A stretch of DNA of 64,000 bases from Glandiceps talaboti (GCF_964340395.1 NC_135564.1:16981957-17045956); one strand, 5' to 3'. Positions 38,383 through 52,660 are shown, counted from the stretch's first letter. The notes: a model not told the origin generated them from the sequence alone. Translations and numbers: made by a program.

Positions 38383-41300
38383 AAAGCCTAATATCGCCTT
38401 GACCTCCCGCGAGTAAACACCCTGGAAAAAATAGTCCCCTTTTCTTTTAAGATTTCGACCAAATCATCATGTGTTGCAGTTGATGGCTCGAATATTTCGA
38501 ATTAAAGTATATCCTTGTATATTTTTTACCGATATCACTAAAAATTATGACAAATTTAATCGACGCGATGCGTTCCCTCTCATGAAAGATAAGGGCGTTT
38601 TCCCTTTGCGTATGGATCTATCCTTTTAAACCCCCGCGATAGTAAATTTGCATATCCACAATAGCTCCAAGGCCATTTCAGTGAGAGGTCATCGAGAGCA
38701 TTTAGGCTACTGGAAAAAAAATTGATCAAACGTTACCATTCACTTCGAAGATTCGATATTTGCACATTCAAGAAATAATGATTTCAGGCAGAAATTTGAA
38801 TAGTTTGTTTATCACAATTATAAAAGAAAGCTCGCTGACAAAGTACCTACTGAACAAAGGCAAATGATAAAACGGAACAGCCCACAACGTTGGAACAATA
38901 AAATTTCCAGAACTTTTGTTTCACGTATTGCCATATGGTCTTACATGATATACATGTCTTTTATCTAATTTTTAACTGGTTTTGATTCATTATTTTATTT
39001 CACATACGTTTAATACTGGAAGACTTACAAGTATGCATCTCTCTGTGTTACTGGGAAAGGGAGTTCGAAAGCCGGCGGGAAGTTATTGTTCCGACCACAT
39101 CCCTTCGTGGTGGTATTTGCAAGTTATACAGTTGAGTTAGGGTGCCCTACTCCAGGAAATATATGTCGCACTTTGTCGGCGAGGCCCACCCAAATGTATG
39201 AGCAGCACACCTTTTCGCCCATTTCCCAAGCGGTCGGCGTTTTGGAGTGATATCCACTACCAGACCCTGGTTTGGGCGTATACGCTATGTACATGCAATG
39301 CCTATACACACGTCGATCTAAAATCACGTGGCTTACATAGCACTATGCGGTATTCCTCGTTCAAAGTAGTTTTACATTTTGTCGTGCGAGGAAGCGCTTT
39401 TGTCTTGACACCGTCTGGTCAACTATAGTACAGCTTGAGACAAGTTGTTACTCGTCCTTCGCTGATCGATTTACTGTTCTGTTCGACTGACAGCTAAGTT
39501 GGTGAGGTCAAGCATTGTACGTGAGTTCAAGGCATGTTTTCAAGACAAGTGAAGTTTCTTGTGAATGAAAGCATTTCTCACGTACTAGTACTAGTATCTT
39601 AAAACATCACTCACGACACAGGTAGACACTGACAGGCTAGCCTGTAGTGTAGTGTAGGTGAAAAACATGAGATTGTCTCTTGTCACGAGGCCATTATATG
39701 GGTCAAGTTCAAAATCCGTTTTCTTTGTTCTTATATATCTGGAATCCCACAACATATCTAGCCTATTTCGGCAACGACTGTCTGGAATCCCGCGACATTC
39801 GTATAGTCCTATGGCAACGACAAGTATAGATGTTTGTAATCGTTTCCCGCAAAATCGGAGCTGTGAAACATGAACGAAATTGTAAAGCTTACCGCGTCAA
39901 CTGTTCTTTTCGAGTGGTTTTCATACTTAAAAAATTGAAACACATTAAATCGCTTAGTCGCTTTACGACACATTATAATGATGTATAGTAGAGTGTTTGC
40001 CTAGTCCGTCATTCATGGAATGAAAGGGAAACGAGATCGGCATTATCCCGTTGCCAGGGGCAGACAAAAGCATGCTATATACAAAACGCATCCATCTTCA
40101 GTTGAAATCTAAACAAACTTCGCTCAAACTTTATTACATGTAACACTGTACTGAGTAATATGGTGTAAATACAACGACACCCACATTTTAACATATTTCG
40201 CGTTTTCTACCACAAAGAATGATCGTCACACGTTGCTTTGGAAACGCGTTGCTGTAATCTTGTCAAGTCTATGGAAGTTGCGAGTGGTGGTGTTCCAATC
40301 ATGAGCGACTAATAATATCCAATTCCACCCAAGCCGCTCTCCCATGATGGCTAACTCTGGAAGTAGTAGGCTCAGCGCTTCGAGAACATATGTCTCCGTA
40401 CCCAATCCGGTACCCCAAGGATGGCTCACACTTTTCAATGCTTTGACCAGTTTGTACATGTTAACAAGGACGAGTGAAAAGTGGAGCCATCATTTTCCGC
40501 TAAACCCAACTGGTGTTGGCTGAGACTGCCAGTACCTTCCAATATTCTATATTTACCGGTAAATGGGCATGGATGCATGCTGTGCTCGTAAATTACAGAG
40601 GCGTATGATGTACCACATGTTACGACAAACTACACGTAGTAGTATCATTATGTGCAAGCCAGTACAAAGAATTGAAAGTTGCATTGACTGTAACTGAAGC
40701 ATATTATCCGACCCAATTTATAAAAAAAAAAAAAAAACGTGTCGATACAGGTTTTCCTATTTTCTTTGTCTCGTCTCTTTATTACCCAATAAGTTGAAAT
40801 CCAGTTTAATTTCCCTCTTAAGACTCCTCCGTGTGCTTGTGCATTTGTTGACCGTAGAACGGAATAAAAAGAATGATACGAGGCGATAACCAACACAACG
40901 GATATGTAACGTGAACCCATCACATATATGTACTTTCTGGTCGAAAGTAGTTTTGATAGCCAACACGTACGATACAACTGTATATCAATAATTTGTTTCA
41001 CATGTTTCAACCATATTCGACGACAATGATAAGTTTTCCTTCAGAATGACCGTAATATTTTGGCGGGTACACAAATCATAGCGAACTCATAACCTCTGAC
41101 ACGAGCATTTGTTCTATACAATTTTTAGCAGGGTACCTAGCAGTGTAGTAGCATTGCATGTTAGTCACGCTTGCATGAATGCGTTCTAGGTCTAGCCGGC
41201 TCAGTGGGAAACACCCACTAGTCCAACAGCGGTGAAACCCTGGTGAAAGCAAACCGTTGTCTACCTGTCTGCTTTCACGTTGCGTCGCGTCGTGCTGCGC
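38383..41300. other. Upstream flank of KMT2C/D, no gene recognised
   Basis: Includes the likely promoter upstream region. Only short ORFs without family signatures. No tRNA or rRNA genes seen. Confidence 0.5.
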
Positions 41301-41308
41301 CTGAGACC

Positions 41309-41352
41309 TCAGACCACGTGACTAGTGGTCTCAGACCACGTGACTAGTGGTC
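41309..41352. repeat. Tandem palindromic E-box pair
   Basis: Two perfect 22-bp units, TCAGACCACGTGACTAGTGGTC. Each holds a CACGTG E-box and inverted arms GACCAC...GTGGTC. A third GAGACC echo lies at 41363. Could bind bHLH factors as a pair, or be mobile-element debris. Confidence 0.85.
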
Positions 41353-41367
41353 TGCGCTAGCTGAGAC

Positions 41368-41394
41368 CATGGATGTATTAGTAATACATCCATG
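41368..41394. repeat. Perfect 27-bp palindrome
   Basis: CATGGATGTATTA, a single G, then TAATACATCCATG: 13-bp arms with a one-base centre. Flanking GAGAC and CTGAGAC repeat each other. A similar palindrome is at 56733-56755. Confidence 0.9.
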
Positions 41395-44391
41395 CTGAGA
41401 CCAAGGACAATACAAATGAAGCGAAGGACCGTAAGATAGGTGAATTACTACCACTTCGCGACCTATGTACGTATAATGAGAGTGCACTTATTGTAACATG
41501 TGAAATGAGAGGTGTGTGTACTGTGTGATGCAGTGTTTTTGACAAATCGTTGGCAACAAAACTCGGCGCCCTGCTTATTTCCTTTCCTAAAACAAACCGA
41601 CCTAATACCTTTATGGTTGTAAATGTAATGCGGCCTTGTCCCCGTGTTTACACCTTTGTATGGGCCACTGAAACCGCCTTTTCAAGGTCTGCGTCTCACG
41701 AGGTCTACATACCTGCGAAACAACAAACAACATGTTAGCCCAGACTAACGGAGATTAAAATAAATAATCTTCTAAACTTATCAAAGTTTTGAAGTCGAAA
41801 GGTGAAAACCAGAGACAAGGAATACCTTCTTTGTGTCAAAACATAAATGCTGTCAAATTTCGAAGTAGAACTATGTACAGTTGTTTATGTTATGTCACAA
41901 AGGAAGTAATGCCCGTTTCCAAGGTTATATGTCACTAGGTGTATATGTGCTCAGACCACTAACGAGGCAGTGTCAATGAAGGAGATGTAGTGACTTGTTA
42001 CATTTGGTAATAGACGTGACCTTGATATGACCTCACATCACAAATTCAGGAAATAATCAAATGTTTGTATAAGTTGTACACTGAAATCAATATCATATTT
42101 CTATAGTCGTAGAAGTAGCAGTAGCAGTGCAATATAGCCAATCGCATTAATTTTGGTCCGCACCCAAAAACCAGCGTCCCCCAGTGAATCACGATTTTAA
42201 TTTTTACGATGCGTATCTCGTTATAGAAAAAACAGAACTCCAGCGACACATACAATGTTTTTATTGTTATTTATATAGTTTCAGTGAATATCTTAGTAGG
42301 TTGTCTAGTGTGGATTTGATTTCCTTGGTAACTAAGGAATGCCGCCTTTCGTGGTACTGGGGAAAAACATCCGTATATATAAAGGGGGTTAAAAACGTAC
42401 ATTCGTCATATACATCCGAGCTAAATGCCATGACATTCGGACAATAACGGCTATATACCTATGTAAAACCTGAATGATCGGTGTGCATTTGTCGTCTGTC
42501 CTAAAAACGCTTTTATAGTCTTCGATTCTTCGATTTTTCGACTCTTACGTTTTATTCACCGAGTACATACATTCACCATCATTTACTAGCGCATTCTTGT
42601 TAGACAGAAAATGCGAAAGGTAATGGAAATGCTGAAAGCAGTTTCCGGAATAATTCTCCCTTACACTGACAGTCCTTTGAAACGAACGGGGTGAACAATT
42701 TGCCAAGTATCAGAACTGATGGTGTACTGATGAGTCGACGTGCAACTATATATTGTATTCTAGCTAAAAAATGTCAACCTCAAATAACCAGTAAAAGTTT
42801 AATTATATAATGACTTGTCGACTTGATGTTTTCATCACAACTCAATGATAAATGAATTCCCTGCCCTAGACCCCCCCCCCCCTTTGAATGCACCGTTGTC
42901 GATTCCCTCTCTTAAATGTCGTGGAATTGAATAAAAAGGTCGAATTACCTTGTTAGCTGTCATTACAGCTAACCTTAGGTGATGTTGTAACAAACATGGT
43001 GAATGAAGCGAAGGCAGTAAATGGGTTTTGCTAGGCGATGCGAATCTGAAAAAGTTACGATTAATTGGCAAAGGGTGAATTTTTGATGATGAAATTTGAC
43101 TATTGTGTACAGTATGATCGGAAATGACGTCAATAACGAGGCTTTGACGGTGAATTCAGATTGAAATGTTCACACACACATGTAGACGCTCTGAAACCAA
43201 ATCGTTTCAAGGAAAATCTTTGAAATGTACAAATGATCGAAAGCAAACTTGTATTACGACCAAGACGAGTAACCATATGTAACCATGTAATATGACTGGA
43301 GTTGACGAAATCATAAAGGAAGTAGAGACGTGTTTTAAAATCTAAAGGTAAATTAACGGTATAATTAGCAGAGTACGTAGTTAGACTGGGTATTTCAAAT
43401 AAGTTTTACTGTCAAATTTCGTGGAAATATATCATGTTGTATGCATAGGAAAAGTCTAATTAGTCTTTGAAATAATATCATGCTGTTTCGACATTTCATT
43501 TTTTTTTGCCATAAACTGTCTTTTCCGAGATGACTCTTTTGTTGTGAGGGGAAGGGCGACAGCTATACTGCTATTTGGTTTTTAAAACAGCGCCCTCACA
43601 CTCGCTCTTTAATGTTGAATATACTACCCAGAGAACTCTGCACATATCGAAACACCTCAGATCTATTTTCGGGTTTGTATTTTCTTAGAAAAAGTGATAA
43701 CTTTTACATCTTAATCTTCAAGTTTTGGTATATCTCTTTTCAAAACATACACTTTGCAAGTGAAAATACTGCAAATCAATAATTATTATCCACGGTTTTG
43801 AAATATTTGCATTTTTATCAGCAAAATATCAAAAATGTGTAAGAAAATGAAAACCCAAAATAGATCAGAACTTATTGGTACTCTTCATGTCACCCTTCCA
43901 CTGCCTTTGAACTTGATGGATGTGTATAGCCAGGAGATAAAAATAGCATAGTACATTTTACTTGACACAGAAGTACGTATGAAAATATATATATATACAT
44001 GTATTACATGTATATGGCAAAAAATGCACACACAATATAAAGTAACACTAAGTATATATATGACCAACTAATAATAACACAAACAACAAAAAGGTTAGAC
44101 TTTATTCGGTAGATTCAAATCGTAGACACTTGCTCAGGAATGAAGAACGGGTCGCGGGCCGGTCGTAAAGCGGACACTGGGTTGAGTCAGATGAAACAAT
44201 ACTTGCACACTCCTCGCATGTTATATCGTAAGTAGCTCAGTCTGCAAGATACGACGTGTTCAAGTTGTGCCCCCCCCCCCCATCAGCCGAGTGACGAGAA
44301 GGCCGATGAGGGCGGAATTGGACCCGACGTATCTTACAGTCTATCAGGGAAGTGACTAAAAGTTACTATTTTGTTTGATGCTGTTGGTGTG

Positions 44392-44441
<50 letters not shown>

Positions 44442-45587
44442 TCCCTTTTGTTTGTGCTAATATCGCTGACATTGTAAAATGTGTGATAAATCGAAGTGAC
44501 TGTCAATCATGTAACAATAATGTAACAATAATTATATTAAAAATCAAATCAAATGCAAATGCATCGAAGTAGAATAGGTGTGCATTTCTACAAAGGTATT
44601 CATGCACAGACGAAGAGTTTAGAATTTATGCCGGATTGGCTAAAATGGGTGTAAGATAACAATGTCGTAGGGAAAATGTAAATTTACAATGATAGAGGCG
44701 TTTGCAAGGACCATAGACTGTTTACACTTACAGCAGAGATTTCTCGTCCGACATTTTTTCAACAATCTTCTACTCATTTGATTTGCATAATCACATCTTA
44801 TATATTTGCGAGATTTTGCGTGAACTTATCACATTTGGGACGTCGGATGCCAGAAAGCTAATCCATTTATGGGCTAGTTGATAAAGGGATCCCAACAGAC
44901 GTTACTTCAAAGGATGTGCCGCAGTTGCACGTCTTTTTCCCTCTACTGTCTATGCAAGGACCTAGCCAGGACAGAGCTCAAGCACTTTGTAGGCTGAACA
45001 GCGCCCTCAATCATCGTGTATACTTTGTATATTTTATCCAGATTTTACCTTTGTGTGTGTGTATCTAGTGATTTTTTCTTCTGATATCTGGACATTTTAA
45101 CAGTTTCGAATGGTGTATTATTTGTATTTTTATTCAGTCAGTTGTACAGCGTGTTGTGATTATTCTATTGTAATGCGCAAGTGTACAAAAGGTAGAAATA
45201 AGTCTGACTGGACTTTTCCTTTAAGATATAAAGCACTCATTAAGTTGCCCCTTACATTTTCTTTAGGTTAGAATCATATTCACTGTAAGTTCCGTCTATA
45301 ACTTTATTTGAAAAAAAAAATTATTGTGTCAATGTAAAGCACTGATGGATTTGGTCATCCAACGTTTTACAAACATCGTAAGTACCCTTAGACCGTTAGG
45401 AAAGACCGTGCAAACTGATAATAGACATACAAACTCAATAGAGTCAGAAATATGATACCTAGGCCATAAAAGAAAGTATGCAACTTGCAAATGTAGAACA
45501 TAATGATAAAAAATGGAGACTGATGAACCTGGATGTTTTATGTTATTTACTATCGAGTCACAAAGTCTTCCTGTGTATCGATAACAT
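41395..45587. other. Gene-poor stretch
   Basis: No recognisable gene. Contains a (GTT)n microsatellite (44391-44441), a C-run near 44271, and an imperfect inverted repeat at about 44234-44345 whose ends AGTCTGCAAGATACGACG and CGACGTATCTTACAGTCT are nearly complementary. Confidence 0.55.
44391..44441. repeat. (GTT)n microsatellite
   Basis: About 17 GTT units. Confidence 0.95.
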
Positions 45588-45590
45588 CAT

Positions 45591-45675
<85 letters not shown>

Positions 45676-45745
45676 ACTTTACACTGAAGTACAGTCTATA
45701 AATAATAGCATCGTGAACCATACATTTTACAGTATATAGATGTAC

Positions 45746-45808
<63 letters not shown>
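45588..45808. repeat. Two (TA)n microsatellites
   Basis: TA runs at about 45588-45672 and 45754-45808, separated by 80 bp. The second abuts the Penelope-like fragment. Confidence 0.95.
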
Positions 45809-45813
<5 letters not shown>

Positions 45814-45824
45814 TTGTATTTATA

Positions 45825-46550
45825 TATAAACAACGGAGACTATATAGAAGAACGGCGAGAAATCAAGAACCGTATGAGGAAGAGGGGCTACAAAGACAGA
45901 AAGACAGCTGAAGAAAGTAGACAAAATCAACAGACAAGATCTACTACATTAAAGAAAGGAACAAACTAACAAGCATGAAGGAAGAATAATTCTCTCCCTA
46001 ACATACTCCAACGCACTGCCCGAGGTACAACATATCCTGAAAAAATACACCTTAACATCCTACACAAATCACAAAGATGCAAACTAGCTTTCCCCTAACA
46101 ACTAATGGTCGCATGGAGAAAAGGCCGAGATCTGGAATCTATCATCATTCACAAGAAACACAACAGACTTTTCAACAAACAAAAAACAGGATCACACCAA
46201 TGCAAAGCATCACAATGTGCAATCTGCAAATGCACGATGATGATGACAGAATTCACAGGCCCAAACAACACAAAATACACAATCTCTGGACACATAAACT
46301 GAAGAAAAAAATGTAATATATGGTATACATTGTGAGAAATGTGGAAAAATAATATATGTTGGAGAAACAGGAGATACCATCTACAACCGTATGCAGAACC
46401 ATTTATCACTGATAAGAACAAAAACAAAACAGATACAATACCAACTCACTTCAACTCAGTCAACCATTCCCTTGCCGACTTAAAAATAGTAGGACTTGAA
46501 AAGATATGGAAGAACAAATCATACAGGCTAACACGTGAATCTATCTGACT
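45825..46550 (+). pseudogene. Penelope-like retroelement fragment: RT C-terminus plus GIY-YIG endonuclease, frameshifted
   Basis: Shifting frames on the plus strand give, in order: EERREIKNRMRKRGYK; IILSLTYSNALPEVQHILKK; VAWRKGRDLESIIIHKKHNR; HQCKASQCAICKC; IYGIHCEKCGKIIYVGETGD; then HFNSVNHSLADLKIVGLEKI. These match the end of Penelope-like proteins: an RT thumb/linker, a Cys motif, and a GIY-YIG nuclease with the conserved YVGET, Arg and H-FN-H elements. At least four frameshifts plus stops show it is dead. 5' truncated at the (TA)n run; no 3' terminus identified. Confidence 0.85.
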
Positions 46551-47255
46551 TGACTATGTCGCCACTACTATGTATATCCAGATAGCCAAGACTATGTGCT
46601 AATGTTATGGATAATCGTTACCCTATTCCATTACATGGAACGACTTAGTGCTAAAAAGAAGTCAAATATACTATTGGTTGTGTTCTTCATTGCTCTTTTC
46701 TTTGAATTGGGAACCTCTTCTAATTAAGAAGAAATTTTTGACTCTGTGAGTAGAAATTTTCATTTAATATTATGAACCCAGAGTCTATGAATATTCAGTC
46801 TTGTAACTGTACATTGTTAGTGAATAGGTGTAGCAGTATGACATTTTGAATGTTTGACTATTAATTCGTTGCTATTGACTATTGTTAATTTTAGATAGTA
46901 TCCCATACCCTCCTGGAATTTAAACGTGAAATGTAATATTTTGAAATGAACATGGTTCCAGGCAACTGCACTCGATACTCTGTTTTAGGCATTCACAACA
47001 CTTGTTTCTATAGTATGGATACAAAAACTGCAAAATTGATAAATTTGACTCTTTTCGTGGAGATAACACCTACACTTTATCTTACCATTGAAAGTTCAAA
47101 ATAGTCGAAGGAGTACTTTTAGAAGTAAATTATGTATTGTCGTTGTTTACGCGTTTACTAGTTTTGCTAATTACATACTTATTTGTTTGTCATTAATTGT
47201 AAAATTATCATATTAAAACAATAAACATTAGCTAAGCACTTACATCTATGTGTAT

Positions 47256-47286
<31 letters not shown>

Positions 47287-49465
47287 GGGTCCCATTGATC
47301 ATTCTTGTTTTAAAATAGGTCAAATATTTTTGCTCTAAACGAAAATTAGTGATGAGAAGTTCACGAAAATGCATGCATTTCATGACGATGACAAATAAAA
47401 TCAATTTGGCACTGAAAAGTTGTACGTATTCCGTGGTTGAGATCTATCCCAAAACATGACATTTGCATGGCATACAGTGACAATAAACGGGTACAAAAAT
47501 GGATGTAAATGTTAGACCAGGTTTTGCTTAAATTACAGTATGATTCGCCAGGACTTCAAAACACAAAAAAACTGCCAAACTGACGACTAAATACAACAAC
47601 AAAAAGATATACAGATTATAAGTACAAATTGTATCCCGTCGCGTTAATTCGTCTTTGCATTTTCATAGGTTTACGGTTATGGTATTTGTTTATTTATACT
47701 CTTTTTTGAAATACATTGGCGTTGTTTAACCTTAGTGGCTGAATTCGCAGCGAATTTTGATGACCCGCGAGATAAAAGATCAGAATTTGGAAGACAGTAC
47801 GATTTTACAGAGATGAGTTCCTTGCAGGAGTAAAAATGTCTCGGTCGACTCGAGAAAATTCGAGAATGATGAAAATTAAAAATTTGCAAAAATTGTATAT
47901 GTTCACATGTGTGGCATTGTAAACCTATCCTCGTATTAATTATTTGGCGAATGTTGCACATCTGGTGCTGATAGCCGTGCCAACTATCATCGGTATGGGG
48001 CCTCTGTGTTTATCACAGCCACTACAGTAATCTCTAACTTCACTTCATGTGGTAGCGGCGACCTCAAAGAATTGTTTGGCGCCAGGCTGTCTAGAAACCA
48101 AATATCGAGTAGTTAAGACATTAGGCACATCTGAATAAACATACTAAAAATCTCATAACACTTTCGACGTGTTATAAGCTGTTTATGTGTTCCTCTCGAT
48201 AACGAAAAGTGGCGAAAACAAACATTAATCGAACTAAGAATTGTTGTGAGACGGTATGAATTTCACTTTTGTCTCTCGTTTCCAAGGTTTAACTTATGAC
48301 TGAAAAAATGAATGGCATCGAAAATTTCACTGACCAAAATTTACTTCCTGAGAACATTGTAGTTGCACACGAGCTCGGAAGTGTATGAGCGGGAAACTGC
48401 ACTATATTTAGCTGTTGTTTTCCTCAGCTGGTCGCCTATATTGTTGCCTCTCTTTTGCCAGGTTCAAAAACGAAATGGCTATTGGACATTTTATTAATAA
48501 ATTTTTACTTCCTGAGAACGTTTCAGTTGTACAAAAAATCGGAAGCATATGAGCGGGGAACTATAACTTTGCTTATTTGTTGTTTTTTGCTCGGCAGAAC
48601 ACATATCTGTCTTACTACATACGCGAATTCTTTTATTAAGTCTTACATATTTTTGAAAGTCAAATAAGCTTAGTGTTGTGGGAGACATTTTGTTGAAAAT
48701 TCATTGTGTGCCTAAATGTAAGTACATGACAGATGAGATGTTGCATGGCGTGCTGGTATTGTTAATTGTGAGTAAAAGTATTTGGCACTTGCCTTAAGTT
48801 ACCATCATTTTACTGGTCGGTTCAGCTGTGTTTTACTTACTCGTTCAGACGAGTACATGAACTTTGATAGCACCCCCTGATTTCATCAAAATAAAATAGT
48901 CATATCATAGTTACAATACATCTAAAATAATGACACTTATTACATTGGTATCACTAGCCCAGAAACTTGGTTTTCATTTATATGTTATTATTTTATCTGA
49001 GCCAGCAGCATAGTCAAGCCCAAGCGAAAGCCAAGTCTCTGAATTACAATATTGCCACCTCGAAGTCCAGAGACTGCACTGGTCCAAGTATATTTTAACG
49101 CTATATGCACTATTTCGTGAGTTGACAGACAAAGTTTGATTTAGTATCAAAAAAACTTTTGTTGACAACACCATGTTCACTTCCAGTTTTCGCGAGCCCA
49201 TAGTATGTTTTCGATGATGTCGTATAGAGTCTCTGAATGTTCTACAGATGCCGCAAAGAGGACTAGTTGTTTTACGACAATCACAGTTCAAATTTTCGTT
49301 GAGTTGTCTTTATATATACGAGGAAAATACAATGTAGTTATTGCTAGGTAACTTTACTAAACTATGTATGTCCAGACTAAACGAGACTCGTCGGAACGAT
49401 ACAATCCTTTGATTGACGGTAAATGCAAACTGCGGGTGATTAACTTGGCAAGTGATACAGTAAAC

Positions 49466-49466
49466 C

Positions 49467-49510
<44 letters not shown>
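49466..49510. repeat. (CAA)n microsatellite
   Basis: 15 CAA units. The local ORF reading through it as poly-Gln has no other support. Confidence 0.95.
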
Positions 49511-51097
49511 GCTCCATCCATGGAAATAACACTTTGGAAGATGTTCGAAAAGTCGGGTTTAGATCGAGAATTGTGCCCTCAAACCTAATTCATATACGTG
49601 TCCAAATTTGATGTAATAAATTACAGAAATACAGTCTACACACTAAAGTTGCTGACGTGGTTCCCTGACTATGAACGAACAAAGTTTACAAACGCCAGCG
49701 ACTAAATGGTTTGCTTTGTACATATATACACACAGTGTTATTCCACATGTCAGAGTGTAAACCAAACAATTCGTTTACGCACATCTTCCTTAATTTCTTT
49801 CAAGTTGAATGACACTAAACATTAGCTACCGTATGTAAAGGGCAATGAACTTTCTCTAAGCTGATACGGATAACTGCATGCAAAGTTTTCGAGAATAGGT
49901 GAAACTTGTTCATGGTAGCACTCCCGTCAGTCCGATTGCATTTCTAATAGATTTATAGTTCCTAGAGAATGTGTCATTTGACAAGAGTAATGATTTTTTG
50001 TAATACAGTATGAGCAGTGGGGTATTTACTACCAAAATCTAATTATTACTGACAGGAGAAAGCCCGTGTGTAAGTGACATCAACATTTGGACAGACTTTG
50101 TTCTCTTGACATTTGACCCGACCAGTTGACTTCGAATCGCGTCGCATCTGTTGTAGACTTGGTGGAGACGAAGTACTTTTCTTTGGTCTTTTTTCGATGT
50201 TCTTGTCAATTAGATAATTTGTCGATATGCAACAAATCTTGTTATAGATTTTTGATGCACTTGCGAGTTGCTTTTAGTGTACTACTATCGAAGCAGTTTC
50301 GGCCATGATGGCTGTTCCTTCAAATTTAATGCTAGTGGCAGGTCAGCAATTATCAGGGGCTTTGCCTCGATGCCTGAACTCTTGGGCCTGAAGTCACCAC
50401 TTTTGAATGACCATGTAGTTCATCTACCCCCAAAGATATTCAATTGTAAAATGTTAATTCTAAATTGCAACTACCCGTAGATATTCCCCAGACGATGTGT
50501 GTCCACGATCTGATTTGCAAGATTTGGGAGCTTTCGATCGTTTTGACGTGTAGATAGTTCATATACAAATGATAGTTGTAATTTGGGGAAGATCTAGGAA
50601 TGGTGGCAGGGGCGTCAGTTCATTCTGTAGAAACTTGTGGAGATACAAGCGAAAAAAGAATGATATATACACCTTGAATATATTATCCTAGAATCCGGTC
50701 AAGTGGGAAATTTGGGGGTAATGGCGAGAGTTGAAAATCCACTCACGACCTCATTCTAAGCTATGAATATATAAAATTCGCTTTATTTTGTACCGAACAA
50801 TTAATGTTCGATGCGTCATTGGTTTGAAAATGTTACACACTCGTCCTTAGTAGTAATTTACATAAATCACACGCCTTATTCTCTTCTACATAAACATATA
50901 CACAACCACTACTTGTTAGGACTAGGTAACATCCATTCTGGGTGAATACCCTCTATCCAAGCCTCATAGTGTGAAGTGACAAAAAACATCCAAAGGATGG
51001 ATGACTCCATACTAAGTTCTGTAATGTTTTTGGTACCCACGCTGTCAATTAAGAGTGTCTGCATATACTGGGTATGTACTATGGGAGTTCAGAATAA

Positions 51098-51205
51098 TGT
51101 TGGTTTTTATATAACGCTTTCCCACTCTGTGCTCAAAGCGCTCTACAGTTATTACCCCTGGCACAGCGGCCCTTTACTTCTCAACTCCCTGAAGTATGCA
51201 ATACC
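51098..51205 (+). mobile_element. SINE-like short repeat
   Basis: TTTTTATATAACGCTTTCCC and GCTCAAAGCGCTCTACA resemble the AGCGCTTT...CTCAAAGCGCT elements scattered in many marine invertebrate and fish genomes. Single copy here, so the call rests on resemblance. Confidence 0.45.
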
Positions 51206-51329
51206 CTAGGTTAATAGTATGCCCTCGTGGATAGAGGATATTAATCCAGAATTGATGTTACCTATTCTGGTAAGACATATTCTCATAGTTTTCTTCCTTG
51301 AATCCAAGGAAGAAATTATCAATTGATGT

Positions 51330-51400
51330 CTTGACTTGTCAAGTGACGGTCCTGACTTGTCATTTGACGGTCCTGACTTATCAATTGACGAGTTCGACTT
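51330..51400. repeat. 24-bp tandem repeat, three units
   Basis: Units built on GACTTGTCAAGTGACGGTCC with variants. The minus strand is open through it (repeating DKSGPS), but nothing else supports coding. Confidence 0.8.
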
Positions 51401-52429
51401 TTGGCGTGAATTACGCCTCATATCCAACACTTTGAACCCTAGCTAACTAACTATCACCAACCGTTCTTTGGTGTGTAACTTCACATTTTAATTTTGACAT
51501 CATGCAACTTGAAACCCAAGGATCGAATATGACATATTTACATGTATTTTCTTATGAATATTCATCACCATTTTAGCAGTTCCTCCGGAAGAGAATTTTT
51601 ATAAATGGAGAAAGCAGATTGCCCACCAGGAAATGCCAAATTTCTTTAAAGCTGTACCTGTAACCTGGGTATATTTTTTTTCGATCAGAGACAATCAACA
51701 ATATTTTCACTGAAAATTGTTAAAATATCAATAATAAGGGATTGTACATGTCAATTAGAGGTCTATTTGGTACAAACGTAGTATAGCAAAACGTTGAAAT
51801 CGTGATTCGTTGAGGGCGCTGATTTTTGGGTGTAGACCTAAAATTCTATTTGATTGGATATATTGCACCATGCTACTGTACCAAATATGTTTACCTACAG
51901 GTGATTCAATATTGCTCAGGGTGTACGATATTATGAGTAAGTCAGATATTGTATCTGACAAAATAAGTTTCAAAAACCCGCTGCAGCTGGTTCAGCTTTA
52001 ACGCTTCAGCGAGATACAAATAGAAAGAAAAGAAGTAGAAACACCAAACATATTAATTTTTGATTGCTAAGGATAGTTTCGTCTGAGGTGCTTGTCGGAA
52101 GAATTTATAGGTTCATTAAAATGTTATTATGGACTTGTGTTATGTACTAGGTATGGCTGTTAAAGTCTACGAGTTGCTTAAAACGAAGACTTATGGTATA
52201 GTATCTTGATTTTATATTTGCATCTATTATTCCCAGGGTCTGTAGTAATTACTATAATTGATATTATATTCACACTAAGTGCGAAATGATATTTTTTTTT
52301 ACTGTGAATCCTTTGTCAATAATGTATGGAGCTTTGATGAATAGTTTATAGTATCGGTGTCGGTTATACATGGATTACAATTAAAATCACGTGACGTGAA
52401 ACATAACGTCGTCTGATGCGACAAAACTT

Positions 52430-52660
52430 ACCAAACACTGCTACATTTTATCGTCTGCTTCAACAATAATTTTACCAACACTGCTACATTTTATCTTCTG
52501 CTTCAACAAAAATCTTACCAACACTGCTACATTTATCGTCTGGCTCAACAAATATCTTACCAACACTGCTACATTTTATCATCTGGCGCAACAACAATCT
52601 TACCAGCAGTACTACTACATTTTATCGTCTGGCTCAACAAAATTCTTACAACAGAGATTT
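52430..52660. repeat. Minisatellite, about 46-bp unit, five copies
   Basis: Core CTTACCAACACTGCTACATT, TTATCGTCTGGCTCAACAA. Immediately to the right (about 52660-52735) are partial inverted copies (GAGCAAGACGATACAATGTA). Confidence 0.88.

Noticed and set aside
42717-42745. Second hammerhead candidate (ACTGATGAGTCGACG)
   Set aside because: Has CTGATGA and a possible stem II, but no GAAA box or cleavage site in the right place.
44225-44260. tRNA-like start (GTAGCTCAGTCTG)
   Set aside because: Resembles a tRNA A-box, but there is no matching B-box or cloverleaf downstream.
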